NCBI GenBank assembly: GCA_027943245.1
Contig: JANDJZ010000188.1
Span: forward strand, 1 to 62,469
Direction of reading: 5' to 3'
DNA: 62,469 nucleotides
Source: Acanthamoeba sp. SK_2022b
Lineage: Eukaryota; Discosea; Longamoebia; Acanthamoebidae
Below, piece by piece: positions 1 to 11,305 of the stretch. The stretch's first letter is position 1; each line of letters opens with the position of its first letter. The translations under genes were made by a program, and so were the position numbers. The notes under the pieces are model-generated. The model did no database searches. It was not told the origin of the DNA and was given only the letters and a program-made list of their open reading frames with translations.

Positions 1-485
1 TTGTCAAAGTTGGCCTTGAGTACGTGGTTGACCGCGGCCGGATCGATCAGCACAAAGTTGAGAGGCTTGCGTGGGACGGAGAACACCCACACCTTGCCAT
101 ACTGCACAACGAAGATTAACCATATTTTTTTAAAATATATATCTAAATCTTAAAAAAGATAAACAGGGTATGGCAGCATAGGATCAGAGTGCGGAGGGAA
201 GCAGCAAACCTGCAGGGTCAGGGCATAGATCCAATCGTAGAACTTGCTGCTTTGTCTGACTGCTTCGATTAAGTTGTAGAAGATGGGGATGCCGGGAGGA
301 CCAGGCGCTGTCTGCTTCTGCATTACAACAGAGCACAAACGGTACACGGTAAGCACCACCCGCGCTGGGCCAGCAAGAAATCAAACAAAGTTCTTTGGCT
401 GTACATTGAGGTCGACGCGCCATTTGATGAAAGCCAACACAGAGACGGCAGCCACACCTACAATCACACTTAGAAGGCCCACCAT
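1..485 (-). CDS. Cytochrome P450, N-terminal part (gene runs off the left edge)
   Basis: This is the start of a membrane-anchored P450 monooxygenase. Three exons are visible on the minus strand: 485-387, 317-210 and 101 to the edge, all joined in phase 0 at GT-AG junctions. The first exon encodes a hydrophobic anchor (MVGLLSVIVGVAAVSVLAF). A proline-rich hinge follows (APGPPGIPIFYNL), then the conserved early P450 segment YGKVWVFSVPRKPLNFVLI and DPAAVNHVLKANFDN, which resembles the CYP86/CYP704 type. The heme-binding cysteine region lies outside the sequence, so substrate and subfamily cannot be given. I chose the start at 485 because it puts the membrane anchor at the N-terminus. An in-frame ATG at 587 would add a polar leader and seems less likely. 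Confidence 0.8.
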
Positions 486-599
486 CTTTGGCAGGTCTGG
501 CTCTACGTTCGGCTTGCTCTTGCGGAGTGTGGAACTCTCTGCGCACCCGGTTGCTTTTTGGCCAACCTTCCGAAAACCTCCTACCAATCGCCTTTTATG

Positions 600-1089
600 T
601 TTTTGTCAGACTTTGCGTATCTTCCTGTTCGTTCGCCGTTAGCAATCGCCCGAGTGGTAGACAGCTCAAGCTGCTAATTCATGCCACTGGCCTCCTGACT
701 CACTGAGGACAGAGTGAGTCCATGGTTGCCATGTTTACATGCAAGTCTTCAATAAACACTTCATGCAGGCAGAGAGGGTAAGTTTATTAGTGTGGGTTGG
801 TGCACACCATGTATGGTAATTCATGGTAATTCTTGGCCCCTAGGTTTGTAAGTTGACATGTTGGGTGGCTGTAGCTAAAGTGAAGGCACAGGCATGTGTG
901 AGAAGGAAGTTGGTGGAGGCACAGCTGCCAGGCACAACTGCCCACAGTGGGCAGACTGACAGACTGAATGACCTGGCTATGCAAGTTGAAGATGGCAGGA
1001 AGTAATGCACAAACACAATGACCTCTTCTGGATGCTGCTGGTAATGTGAACATATCTGATATCTTCAGCTACACTGCCAGCCTTCGCAC
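600..1089. other. Intergenic stretch with a CpG-free block
   Basis: Between about 651 and 1084 I find no CpG dinucleotide, although the flanks are CpG-rich. The block is rich in TG and CA, like the two large repeat blocks at 21.7-30.5 and 47.2-51.6 kb. It has no convincing reading frame. It may be a decayed fragment of a methylated repeat. I could not match it by eye to the other blocks. Confidence 0.4.
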
Positions 1090-1404
1090 ATGAGCATGAG
1101 ATCCATCCAACAGGGCAGGTTGGTACACACTGGAGGCCTGTGCCTTATCAACTTCTCCAACCACGACACGAAGCTGGCCCAGGAGCTCGTGTTGGTCCTC
1201 ACCAACAACTGCTACGTGCGCAAACACGTTGAGTTTGGTCTGCCCCAGGTGGCCGCCGAGATGAAGCGCCACGGGTTCGCCTGCGAGATCATCCAGCACA
1301 GCAACTGTGCCGCTGAGCCAGTTCGTGCTCCAGCACCTGTCTCCCGACACCACGGCCGCCACCAGCTGCCTCTGTACAATCATCTGCCGCCGCACTACGT
1401 CTGA
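1090..1404 (+). pseudogene. Possible orphan coding fragment of unknown family
   Basis: An open frame begins at ATG 1090. It has GC-ending codons typical of host genes and a protein-like central part (for example KLAQELVLVLTNNCYVRKH and GLPQVAAEMKRHGFACEII). No family is recognised. It abuts the CpG-free block on its left and the 3' end of MCM10 on its right. It could be an exon of a small gene, a broken gene fragment carried by a repeat, or a chance frame. The last 30 or so residues look non-coding. Confidence 0.25.
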
Positions 1405-1427
1405 ATGAAATCAGAGTTGTAGAACTA

Positions 1428-4337
1428 TTATTGCAAGACTATGCTGTCGCCTGGCTGGAAACCGCGGGCGAGTCTAGGAGGGAGGGCAGCCGCCTGCTGG
1501 TCACCTGCCACGTCCATCGCACGAGCCTCGCCGCCTCGCCGCCTGTGGTCATCGTCGGCGCCAATTCTCCTCCTCTTCTTGGCCCGCCCCTCTTCGCTCC
1601 CGGCGTCGGTGACGCTCTCGATCGAGAGGAGCGGCTCTGACTCTTGCTCGGGCGCCTTCCTCTTGACCTTCTTCTCCGTCGCCTCTGAATCAGCCTGCCA
1701 CTCCTTCTTCTGCCTCTCCTGCTCCCTCTCTTGTTCCCATTCCTCGTCGGTCTTCGTGAGCATCGGGTGATTGGGGTGGATCACGCCCATGTTGCCTCCT
1801 CCGCTCCTCATTCGCTGCTTTATGAGCTTGACCGACATGGGCGCTCGCGCTGTGACACACCACCACCAGGAGCGTGAGCGCCGTGCGGAAGGGAGAGTGA
1901 GAGTGAGGTCGAGGGAGGGGAGGCTTACCGTCTGCCTGCTCTGAGATGCCGAGCATTCGCTTGAGGTTGCGCGCTCCAGCCGTGTCGCGCGAGTTCTTCA
2001 GCAGAGCGCTGCACACAGCGCCAGAGGACTGGTGTCAGGGGAGCGTGCATGTGCGTGCAAGAGGAGAGGAGGAGCTTCGACGCACTTGATCTCAGGCGAG
2101 GCCAGGAGTTCAGAACCGCTGTCGTCCTTGCCTTGTCGGAAGGCGTGTCGTCGCTGGGCCATCGAGGCGGTGTAGGCCAACGGCTGCAGTTCGAGGCCGT
2201 CGATGTAGAAGATGGCCCTCGACATGTTGTTCTGCGCTCTCGCCTTCGCCTCTTTTGGTGTCATTCCTGTCATCACGCACGCATGCACACACACACACAC
2301 ACACACACACACCCCCCACATAAGCAATGCGTGACCAGTACGTGTTTGAAGAGAGGGATAGGCGAACACATACGTGAGGCGGGAGACGATATCACGCTGT
2401 TGAGCTCGCCTCTACTCGACCTGACCTTGCCGTACTCGCTCTGCATGTGGTAGAGGCAGCGCTTGCGCACAGCCCTGCGGGAGCCATGCTTGCTCAATCA
2501 AACACAAGCTCGGCACACATGCGAGTGGGGGGAGGAGCTTGTCCTTACTTGTCAATGACGGCCGTACACGGGCTGCCGTCTTCAACCGACGAGCAGATGC
2601 CAAAGTCGAGCGCCTTGCCCAACTTCATCACTTGCGTGGCCTGAGAGCAACCATAAAACGTGCAGAACAGTCAGACGCCATGGTTGGACATTGAACTGAA
2701 GAGAAAGGAGGGGTTGGGAGTGGGGGTAGGGGCTCACCGTGGCAACAGTCAGCGCTAGGCTCAACCCCTGTACCATATATCATCATCAGCACCAACGCAT
2801 TAAAAAGTTAAATGGAAAGCGGAGAGTAGCGAGGGAGCGCACCCCGCGAGCGTCGATGATCTCCGGATTCAAGAGGGCGAACACGTTGGCCGACGTCTCG
2901 TCGGCAAAGCGGGCCGCGGCATCGCCAAATAGGAAGAGGGAGATCATATTGCCCTGGAGGTCGGCCAGGTCCCACGTCATGTACCTGGATTGCGCCACAC
3001 GACGATAAATACAGATGGGGGGGGCTTCAGCCTCGCATCACCAATCAGCGCTGCTGCAACTGTTACTGGCCGCCTCCCGGGTTGGGCCACCGTGGTGCGA
3101 ACGCACCTTGTGTTGCCCTTGTTGGCATCGCGTATCTCTGACTTGGCGACCATTATGCCAAAGGTGACCCTGTTTGTGAAGCGAGACTGGTGTGAGGTCG
3201 GGCTGTCTATAGAGGCGCCTATGAGCAGGATAAGTGGGTGAGAAGAGGAGGTACCAGTTGCCCGAGATGTTCTTAAAGCCGTCGGCCCGGCGGTGCTGCA
3301 TGATGTTGGCCAGGTGGACGATCTTCTTGTCCTCCATGTAACCGTCCATTACGCTCGCCTCGATGCCGTCCCTGCGCACAGCCAACGCACATAGGAGTCA
3401 GTTCGCACTTGTCACATACCACACACTTGGCAGCTCGAGGGCGGCAGTTTGCGAAACGCAACTCGATGCGAAGCTGCGAGTATTTCTCGCGTGGCCCCAG
3501 CGCCTTGGCGTGTCGAGCGCCCTTGACGATCCTCCGCGAGGGCGCTTCCTCCTTCTCTGCGATAGCGCCTTCGGTCCCTTCTTGTCTAGCCAGGCCGACC
3601 GCTGCGTCAATTGGCTCCTCTACGGCCTCCACCACTACCACCTCCTCCTCTTCCATTCTGGCTTCATCGCTACTCTGCTCTGGCTCTCTTCCCTTTGCTT
3701 CTCGGTCGTCCGTCCTGCGGCTCTTTCCATTCGCCTCAGCGTCCACTTGGCCCGGCTCCTCCTTCACGGCGATAGCCTCTTCGATCGACTTGGCTTGGCC
3801 CTGGTCGTCGCTCGTCACCTGCGGCTTGGTCAAGTCGGGCGCGTCGGCCGAGGGGCGACCGATGGCCTGGAAGGTGTAGCTGCGCGTCAGCTCGGCGCGC
3901 ACGGAGCGCTTGGCGCCGCTGCGGTTTCCCCAGGACTGCTGCTTGGGCGCGTTCCTCTCGCGCGTGAGCTTCTGATACTGCCGCCTGGCTTCGGCCATGC
4001 GTTCGTGAAAGGGCCGCTCGTCGCTGCCCGTGGCCGACACTGACGATGAAGAGGAAGAGGAAGAGGAAGAGGAAGGAAGTGGTCGTGCCACCGGTGAGGC
4101 GTAGGCAGAGGTGAGAGACACGCGATGTTTCGAGATGGCTCGCTTGGCCCCCGATCTGAGATCGATCTGAGCCGCCAAGATGGCAGGGGAGTCGCCAGAT
4201 TGGAGAAATCGTTCAACTTCATCCAAGCCGGTGGTGCGCTTCCGTGCGGTGGACGAAAAATAGTCCTCGTAGTGTATCTCCGTGACGCCACCCAAAAACT
4301 CGTCCTCGAGTGCCTTTTCCACATCTGAGCTCAGCAT
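1428..4337 (-). CDS. MCM10: MCM10-like DNA replication initiation factor
   Basis: MCM10 binds DNA and the CMG helicase and is needed for origin firing and for loading DNA polymerase alpha. The minus-strand gene starts at ATG 4337 (MLSSDVEKALEDEF) and has a long, low-complexity, charged N-terminal region with a serine run. The diagnostic OB-fold follows: RVTFGIMVAKSEIRDANKGN, MTWDLADLQGNMISLFLFGD and VFALLNPEIIDAR. The CCCH zinc finger comes next as KLGKALDFGICSSVEDGSPC, then an exon with KRCLYH. Later exons carry a conserved region (NLKRMLGISEQ) and a basic tail with KRKAPEQESEP and KKRRRIGADDD, which look like nuclear localisation signals. The stop is at 1428. Several introns interrupt the gene and their exact borders were not all checked. 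It is divergent from RPN8 across about 290 bp that holds an E2F-type site. Confidence 0.85.
2286..2312. repeat. (CA)n microsatellite in an MCM10 intron
   Basis: A run of about 13 CA units is followed by a C-run and lies within an intron of the minus-strand MCM10 gene. In the transcript it is a (GU)n tract. Confidence 0.9.
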
Positions 4338-4626
4338 CGTGGAGCGCTCAAGGTGCCAAAATTGATAAAGATTAAAGTGTTGCAAACACCACTAAGCGAC
4401 CAAGCCCAACCGTTCTTGCCCCTTTGGCGGGAAACGGAACCTAATCGATAGCAAAAATGTGAGCAACTCGAAGCGTTTGCATGCCATTAATATTGTCCGG
4501 TTATATCCGGGAAGCCGAGAGGCCCAAACAATCCTTCGCTGGCGTTTGCTGTAGAGCGAATTCTGGGGCTGGCAAAGAGAACAGAGGTAGAGATAGATCA
4601 TTGAAGAAGAGAGATTACACACAAAA
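4338..4626. promoter_or_regulatory. Bidirectional promoter between MCM10 and RPN8, with an E2F-type site
   Basis: The two start codons are only 289 bp apart and point away from each other. At 4423-4435 the sequence is TTTGGCGGGAAAC, an exact match to the classical E2F consensus TTTSGCGGGAAA. It lies about 90 bp upstream of the MCM10 start, which fits S-phase control of a replication factor. The RPN8 side has a purine-rich leader just before its ATG. Promoter function is inferred from position and motif. Confidence 0.55.
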
Positions 4627-6023
4627 ATGGGATCAATTGCGAAGCCAGCCAGCATCGACACTGTTGTCGTGCACCCTCTTGTGCTGCTCAGCGTAGTGGA
4701 CCACTACAATCGCGTGGCCAAGGACACGAAGAAGCGCGTTGTGGGCGTGCTGCTGGGCGAGACCAACAAGGGCGTCGTCGACGTCACCAACAGCTATGCA
4801 GGTGCGTCTGCAGCTCAACCCATGGAATAGGAAAGGCGATCTGAGCGTAGGAAATGGAATCGGCCTATCTCGTGTATTAATTGTGATTGCATGCAGTGCC
4901 CTTCGAGGAGGACCCGCGCAACCCCAAGATCTGGTTCGTTGATCACAACTACCACGAAAACATGTTCGCCATGTTTAAGAAGGTTCACGGTACGCAACCG
5001 AGCTGTACCTAATCTCTTGAAGCAAACGCGATGGGGGGGAGGCACTCAAATGCGCCACTTCGCAACACAGCCAAGGAGCGTGTAGTGGGCTGGTATAGCA
5101 CTGGTCCCAAGATCAGGCCCGCTGATCTGGAGATCCACGAACTGTTCAGGAGATACACCCCCAACCCTGTCCTCGTAATCATCAACGTGAAGCCCACAGA
5201 GATCGGCCTTCCCACCAAGGCCTACGTCACCGTGGAGGAGGTGTCCAAGGTATTGTACCCTTCTTCTGTTTGTGCCGTTTATGTGTGCATGAGGCATGGA
5301 GGCGAGGGCTAGCCATGCTGATATGAATGCTCACACGCCCTTTGGCCGCGCCCTTTGTACCATCCTGCAGGATGGCACAGAGTCGAAGATGGCGTTCCAG
5401 CACATTCCCTCAGAGGTGGGAGCCGTGGAGGCTGAGGAAGTCGGCGTGGAGCACCTGCTGCGGGATATCCACGATCCGTCAGTGAGCACCATGGGTTCCA
5501 ACGTGAACGCCAAGCTGCTCGCGCTCAAGAGCCTGGTGGAGCATCTGAAGGAAGTGCAGGCCTACCTCAACAACGTGTGCGAGGGCAAGCTCCCCATCAA
5601 CCAGAAGATCGTGGGTCAGCTTCAGGACATTTTCAACCTGCTCCCCAACCTCAACGTAGAAGAGATGATCCGCAGCTTCGCCGTCAAGACGAACGACATG
5701 ATGATGGTCATCTACCTCTCCTCGCTCATCAGATCCATCATCGCCCTGCACAACCTGATTAACAACAAGGTACTGCTGCTGACAGTCACCGTCCCTTCTA
5801 CCGTGTGCACATGGGCGATGTCTGTGCGCTTTACTTGCGCTCGCTCACCTCTGCCGGTCTCTCTCTCTCTCTCTCTCTTCAGCAATCGCTGCGGGCTGCT
5901 GAGGTCGGCACGAAAAAGACGGACAAGGAGGAGGACAAGGAGAAGAAGGGGGAGAAGGCCGACAGCAAGGAGAAGGAGTCCAAGAAGACGGAAGAGGAGA
6001 GTGCCAAGAAGGATAAGCAGTAA
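4627..6023 (+). CDS. RPN8: 26S proteasome regulatory subunit RPN8 / PSMD7
   Basis: RPN8 is a lid subunit of the 19S proteasome and pairs with the deubiquitinase RPN11. Five exons (4627-4801, 4897-4989, 5071-5249, 5371-5769, 5883-6023) sum to 987 nt, giving a clean 328-residue protein close to human PSMD7. The MPN domain starts at [20 protein letters not shown]. The position where RPN11 has its JAMM metal ligands reads [20 protein letters not shown], so this is the inactive MPN- type expected for RPN8. The C-terminal helical region includes [20 protein letters not shown]. The tail is a lysine/glutamate-rich low-complexity stretch ending in KKDKQ, longer and more charged than needed for the fold. 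Intron 4 contains a pyrimidine (CT)n tract just before its acceptor. Confidence 0.95.
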
Positions 6024-6524
6024 GCTCGGCACAAGTGAAAAGGCTTCCGCGTCACGTGAGTGGGTGAAACGGAGGCGGAGGGGTGGCTCAGGTGTGTGGT
6101 GAACCGGGGTACTTGTAAGTGTCGCATCCTGTGTGCCTACACCCTGAACAACAAAACAAACCCAAGCAAAGAGTTTGGCAGGTGAGGGGGTGGGGTCGGC
6201 TCACGAGGGTAACCGGAGGTACCAAGCTGGTTTACTCAGTGACGCAGCGTGAGCCGATGTGGCAGGATTGCCCTTCACACGTCGGGATCTGATGCCTTCT
6301 TGAGCCGAGGCAATCGCGGGTGGGTGTGTTATGTTTTTATTTTTGGGAGCACGGTAGTGTACAAGCAGAAGGCCCACCCAAAGCCTTGCGTGGTGAGGGA
6401 GAAGAATAAATAGACAGAAGACGGATGTAGTGTACAGGACGTGCTGGCTGGTGAGGATCGTTATCGTAGCTGTTCGTGGCCAGCGGGGGTGAGAGGGGAA
6501 GAAGAGAGAGAGAGAGAGAGAAAT
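6024..6524. other. Convergent intergenic region, RPN8 to homeobox gene
   Basis: This holds the 3' ends of two convergent genes. It contains an AATAAA polyadenylation-like signal near 6404 and a short (GA)n run at about 6505-6520. No further gene was seen. Confidence 0.6.
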
Positions 6525-7906
6525 TTAGGCCGTCTGCTGTTGAAGAAGGAAGTCAGCCGAGTTGCCGCTGTAGCTGGGGGCGTCAAGAAGAAGGTCGAAG
6601 TAGGACGGCTCGAAGAAGCTGTCGATTGAGCTGAACTGCTGGAAGGCCGACGGGGACGATGGCGCAGGGTAGGATGAAGAGAGAGAAGAAACCGCGGCTG
6701 AGAAGGACGAAGACGAAGAAGATGGCGAATCCATCATCAACGGCGAGTTCATCGATGGCGAGCCCTCGGGAGATGAAGCCTCCTCGGGCGACTGGGTGCC
6801 GCCCGCTACGCTCACTCGGTTGTTCTTGACCTTGGCCCTCTTGTTTTGGAACCAGATTTGGACTTGCCGGCTGGTGAGGCCGAGATTCTGGCTGAGATGT
6901 TCCCTCACGTCCTTGTTAGGCATCGGGTTGGTCTCGAATTCCTTCTCGAGGAGAGCCAACTGCTCGGGCGTCTTCCTCTTTCTCTTCGAACGCGCCGCCG
7001 ATGAGCCCTCGCCGTTGGATCCCGAGGGTGTTGAGGCCGAGCGCGGCCGCTTCTTCGAGTCCTGACGGCGCAAATGACAACGTCAATCCTTGGTACACGC
7101 CATGGAGAAGTTTGTTGTTAAAATAAACGGGAGCAAGAACGTACGGTGCTCTTCTTTGCTTGGTCCGCGGTGGATCCAGGCACAGGCGAGGCGCTGGCCG
7201 ATCTCGAGAGCTGGAGGATGTGCGGATCCATGAGGGCGGGGCTCCCTCCTGCAGCTCCCGCTCCACCGTTGCCGACGAGGGGAACGAAGAAGGGCGCTTG
7301 GCGCGCCGTCGGCATCGACGTCGACGAAGGGGAGGAAGGAGAAGTGGCGGCGGCGGGAGACGAGGAGAGTGCAGAGGAGGCTGAAAGAGGAGGGCACACG
7401 ATGAAAGGATGGTTGGCCTGGTGATGAAGAGGCACGATCGAAGGCAGAGGCAAGGGGATGAAGGAGCCAACGCCACCGCCTGGCGAAGAAGGCGAAGGAA
7501 GGATAGTGGTTGGAGCGGTCGCCGAGGTGGAAGGATCCACTTTCATCTTGATGTTCCTATGGACGACCTTGGTTACCTTGGTCGCCATAGGCGCCGAAGG
7601 ATTAGTGGAGGGCGAGCTGGGCCGAGAGGAAGAGGGCTCAGCCTTCTTAAGAGCGTCGTTCAGCTCGAGGAGACTGCCGTCACAGCTCCCTAGAATGTCT
7701 TCGAGGCTCGGCGACGAGGGAAGTGTACGCGACATCGAGTTACTCCTCACGCGCGGTGGCAGGGGAACGCGCTCGAGGGGCTTCTGCACGACGGGGAAGC
7801 GGCAAATCTCCATCTTCTGAAGTGAGAACGCTTGGTTGTCGGGTCGGTTTCCTTGACGGTCGCTGGAATCTCGGTCGCTCTCGCTATTCGCGTCGCACTC
7901 TCCCAA
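6525..7906 (-). CDS. Homeodomain transcription factor
   Basis: This is a probable DNA-binding regulator of 432 residues in two exons (7906-7145 and 7061-6525). The intron joins AKKST to DSKKRPRSAS in phase 0. The homeodomain occupies about residues 278-337. It begins with a basic arm (RSKRKRKTPEQLALLEKEFE) and ends in recognition helix 3 as LTSRQVQIWFQNKRAKVKNN, including the invariant W-F-x-N. Spacing is that of a typical 60-residue homeodomain, not the longer TALE class. Regions on either side are rich in serine, proline and alanine, as in many activation or repression domains. A short conserved-looking element (SPSLEDILGSCDGSLLELND) lies near residue 70. The upstream region has paired TATCGATA sites. 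Family within the homeobox class is not assigned. Confidence 0.85.
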
Positions 7907-7991
7907 CGCGTTATTGTCCTTTCCTTCGCTTTCGTTCTTTGCTCGTCGTACTTTGGCGCCGTCGTCTGGGCTCTTTAGGTAGATGGGGAGC

Positions 7992-8030
7992 TATCGATAA
8001 GGTGTAAGGTGCTCGCTGGAGGTATCGATA
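7992..8030. promoter_or_regulatory. Paired TATCGATA palindromes upstream of the homeobox gene
   Basis: Two copies of the 8-bp palindrome TATCGATA, both followed by AG, lie at 7992-7999 and 8023-8030. They are about 90-120 bp upstream of the homeobox ATG. The word equals the Drosophila DRE core, but the amoebal binding factor is unknown. Repetition and position suggest a promoter element. Confidence 0.4.
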
Positions 8031-8820
8031 AGTGACTGAGCGTGAAGGTGGGCCTGAGTGAAGGGTAGTGCAGTGAGGAGAAGAACCGCGGTATGTGGAT
8101 AAGTGGGAAGTGGAGTTGAAGCGGTGGGACCGTTGGTCAGCGTGAAAAAGGGGAGGGTGGCTATCTGCTGGGTGAGAGCAAGAGCGCAGGGGAGTGTTGG
8201 GACAGGTCCGCTTTTATCCCCCCGGTGTTGATGGGCATGTCAGTTGTCCCTACTTTCCCACCACAAATGTCGGCAAGAAAGGCACTGTCATTTCTTGTCC
8301 TCAACCTGATTGGTCGATGATTACTCCGTCTCCGGCTGGCTTTTCCCTTTTGGCTGCTTGCCAACAGGCCTCCATTCCGTGGTTGGCTACCGCAGCTGCC
8401 TCCCATTTCTCGTGCCTGCAGCAGTCCTGGTCCCTGCTCTACAGCGAGTAGAGAACATCTGCCTTCTCCCTGTCTCGCGGCGTTGAGAGCTCCGGTTCCC
8501 TCTACTCTCAACGGTGGCGAGGGTGTTCTCTTGTTCTACTCTCTGTTCACCCTCGCCATATGTTTGCTCGTCCGCGCCGCCAGCTGGCCGCACAGCTCCG
8601 GCGTAGCCACAGAACCCCAGTCACGCGGCACACGCACTCCAAAAAATAGCTCCCTGATATATCCGCCCACCGCTTCACCACGTGCAGAGATACAGCCAAT
8701 GGCACGATGGCCTCACCAAAAACATCTCTGGTATTCTTGGCCTCCGTTGGTTGGTGCGCCATTGGCCAAAACGTGAATCTCCGTTGAACGTGACGCAACA
8801 CGCCTTCTTAAGAATAAAAT
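8031..8820. other. Divergent intergenic region between the homeobox and dCMP deaminase genes
   Basis: About 800 bp separates the two divergently oriented coding regions. I see no protein or RNA gene in it. The right end (8640-8815) probably holds the dCMP deaminase promoter and leader. An ATATAT-like element is near 8658. Confidence 0.5.
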
Positions 8821-9950
8821 ATGGTTGGCAGCTCTGGCGTTCTTGGCGCCAAGAAAACGGGCTGGGAGTCACGACCGGACGAGGCTGCACGATTCAACAA
8901 CATTCTGATGGAGGAGCCCGTGGTGCACAACCAAGTAGGCGCTGTTGAAGGTGGAAGGGTGGAGACAAAGAAACGCGAGACCTACCTGTCCTGGGATGAC
9001 TACTTCATGGCAGTGGTAGGAAAGCAGCTGCAAGAACACGCTACTCCTGGAAAGAAGATCTTAACCGAGAAGTTGTCATGATTTTTGCATGATGCGCAGG
9101 CATTTCTCAGCGCTCAGAGATCAAAGGACCCACATACGCAGGTAGGAGCGTGCATCGTTAACAGGGAAAAAAAGATCGTTGGTATCGGCTACAACGGGTA
9201 CGGTGAACCATGCGCCCCTGTTGAGCAATGGCGCACACGCCTCACCATGGTGCAACGTTGTTGTAGCTTCCCGTGGGGCTGTTCTGATGATGTCCTGCCC
9301 TGGACAAAACGGTCCGAGCTGCCAGACTACCCATTGGAGACCAAGGCTCCTTACGTGTGCCACGCAGGTTTGCCCGTCTCCTCTGCTCTTTCTTGTTCGC
9401 TGCATTCGCCATGGTCCTCTCTCCTCCCACCCGCTCTTGTTCGCTTCGGGTCGAGTGCGACGTACAACTGATAGCACCGCATGCAGAAATGAACGCCATC
9501 CTCAACAAGAACACAGAGCGAATCAAGGGCTGCACTATCTACGTGGCGCTCTTCCCATGCAACGAGTGCGCCAAGCTCATCATCCAGAGCGGCATCAAAA
9601 AGGTCGATCCTGCCCTCCTCCTTCTCTTCACATGGCACACGTCCTTACCTTGCCGTGCTCTCCCTGCTCTCTCCATCTCTGTACCCATTCTCCAGGTCGT
9701 CTACTACTCTGACAAATACCACGATCGGTGGGAGTACGTCGCGTCGCGGCGTATGTTCGATCTGTCTGGCGTGGCCTACACCCAGCACACGCCCAGCAAG
9801 CGTCGGATCGTGATCGACTTTGACGCCGTAAACAGGATGCCCGGCGAGGATGAGGATGAGGAGCTGCGATCCTGCACCGACACCGACGACGACGAGGAGC
9901 GGGTGGTGGGCGGCAACGCCGGCAGCGCCGAGGACGTGCCGCCGGCGTAG
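8821..9950 (+). CDS. Deoxycytidylate (dCMP) deaminase
   Basis: The enzyme converts dCMP to dUMP, supplying thymidylate synthase. Five exons (8821-9015, 9100-9197, 9267-9367, 9487-9602, 9696-9950) sum to 765 nt and give 254 residues. The core is strongly dCMP-deaminase-like: [20 protein letters not shown], then [19 protein letters not shown]. The zinc site is CHAEMNAIL, with His and the catalytic Glu, plus the downstream PCNEC cysteines. The C-terminal core has [19 protein letters not shown] and [13 protein letters not shown]. The exon 3/4 junction splits the catalytic Glu codon. An acidic tail of about 35 residues ([15 protein letters not shown]) extends past the usual end. A 16-bp palindrome with an E2F-like core lies a few codons after the ATG. 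Confidence 0.93.
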
Positions 9951-10105
9951 TCGCCCTCCCCTCTGACGAAAACTCACCACAGCTTGTACATGTCCAGATT
10001 AAAGAGTGGAATACGGGTTACTTTTATTATTATAATTTATCTTATTTTTTTATTATAATTTATCTTATTTTTTTTATTTTCTGTTCGAAGTTCTTGTGCC
10101 CGGGC

Positions 10106-11235
10106 ATGGAAGCGGCGAGGAGACAGCTGGACGCTGCGGTGGCGGAGTTCGGGGGAGGCGTGGAGGCGAGCCACCTGCTGGCCCTTCCCCCCTTCTGCCG
10201 GTCCTTTGGTACGGGGCCTGGCTGTGGTTGCATCTTGCGGAGCTGCCCCTCTTTTCCGGGCGTGGGGGCAGGTGGGGGTGGTATGGCTAATGGCACTCGT
10301 GCGGCTGGCAGTTGTCGTGGAGGGCGCGGAGCTGCGCGATGTCACTGAAGTAGAGGTGGCCCTCCACTCGTCGCTACCGCAGGTACTGCTTCGTCACAGT
10401 GGCCTTACGAGGCGCGTTGCCCGTCCAACGTCAAGTGATGGTTGCCTGGTGCACGTGCAGGTGCAAGCCGAGGCTGTACGGCGTCTGGCTTCTCTTCTGT
10501 CCTCGCGCGCGGTCAGGGTCGAGGCCGTGCCCAACACCGTGGCGGAGCGGCTGGCGGAACTGCTTCTCGTCTCCGGCCTCGGATCCGCGGGAAGCGATGG
10601 CGGCACCGACGCATCCGCTGTGGCCGACCTCATTGCAGTTGCCTCCCTCCTCTCTTCGCATGGTACCGTGCGGGAGTGTGCGCGTGCGTGTGCGCATGTG
10701 TGGTGGTGGGTGTTGCCCCCATCCAACTCACAGAGCAGCGGTGCACAGAGGATCACCTTGAAGCCTGGGAGTCGATGGACCTGCGTCGACGGCTCGTGCA
10801 GATCACCAATGACCGCATTTGACGAAGTGACGAGGTGGTCCAGTCTCTCCTTGAATGATGATCCCTCAATTCATGGGCGGCCCCTAGTAACTATCTTAAC
10901 GACCCCTCGTCTTGTGGCCGTGTCGCGTTTGGGCAGTCGACTGGCGGGCGAAATGGTGCCCAAGTTCGCCGATCTCAGGCGGAGGGACCGCGTCATGACC
11001 TTCCGCTTTGGCGAGGGCGGCGAAGACTCGGCGATCAGCATCGACGTCAGGCAGCTGCGATACACGGAGGTGGGGCTGGCGTGGAAGGTGTGGGACTCGG
11101 GCCTACTGCTCTCTTCATTCATCTACCGACACCGCGACGTCTTCCGCGGCAAATCGGTGCTCGAGCTGGGCAGGTGAGAGCCAGTCCTGACCCTTTCTCT
11201 GGTCCGAGCACGGTGAACTGACAAAGGCACACATC

Positions 11236-11305
<70 letters not shown>

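Noticed and set aside
10810..10825. TGA at 10820 in the methyltransferase gene as another selenocysteine codon
   Set aside because: It is not at a Cys position of a known motif, the following frame is not conserved, and splice alternatives exist nearby, so an unresolved exon border is more likely.
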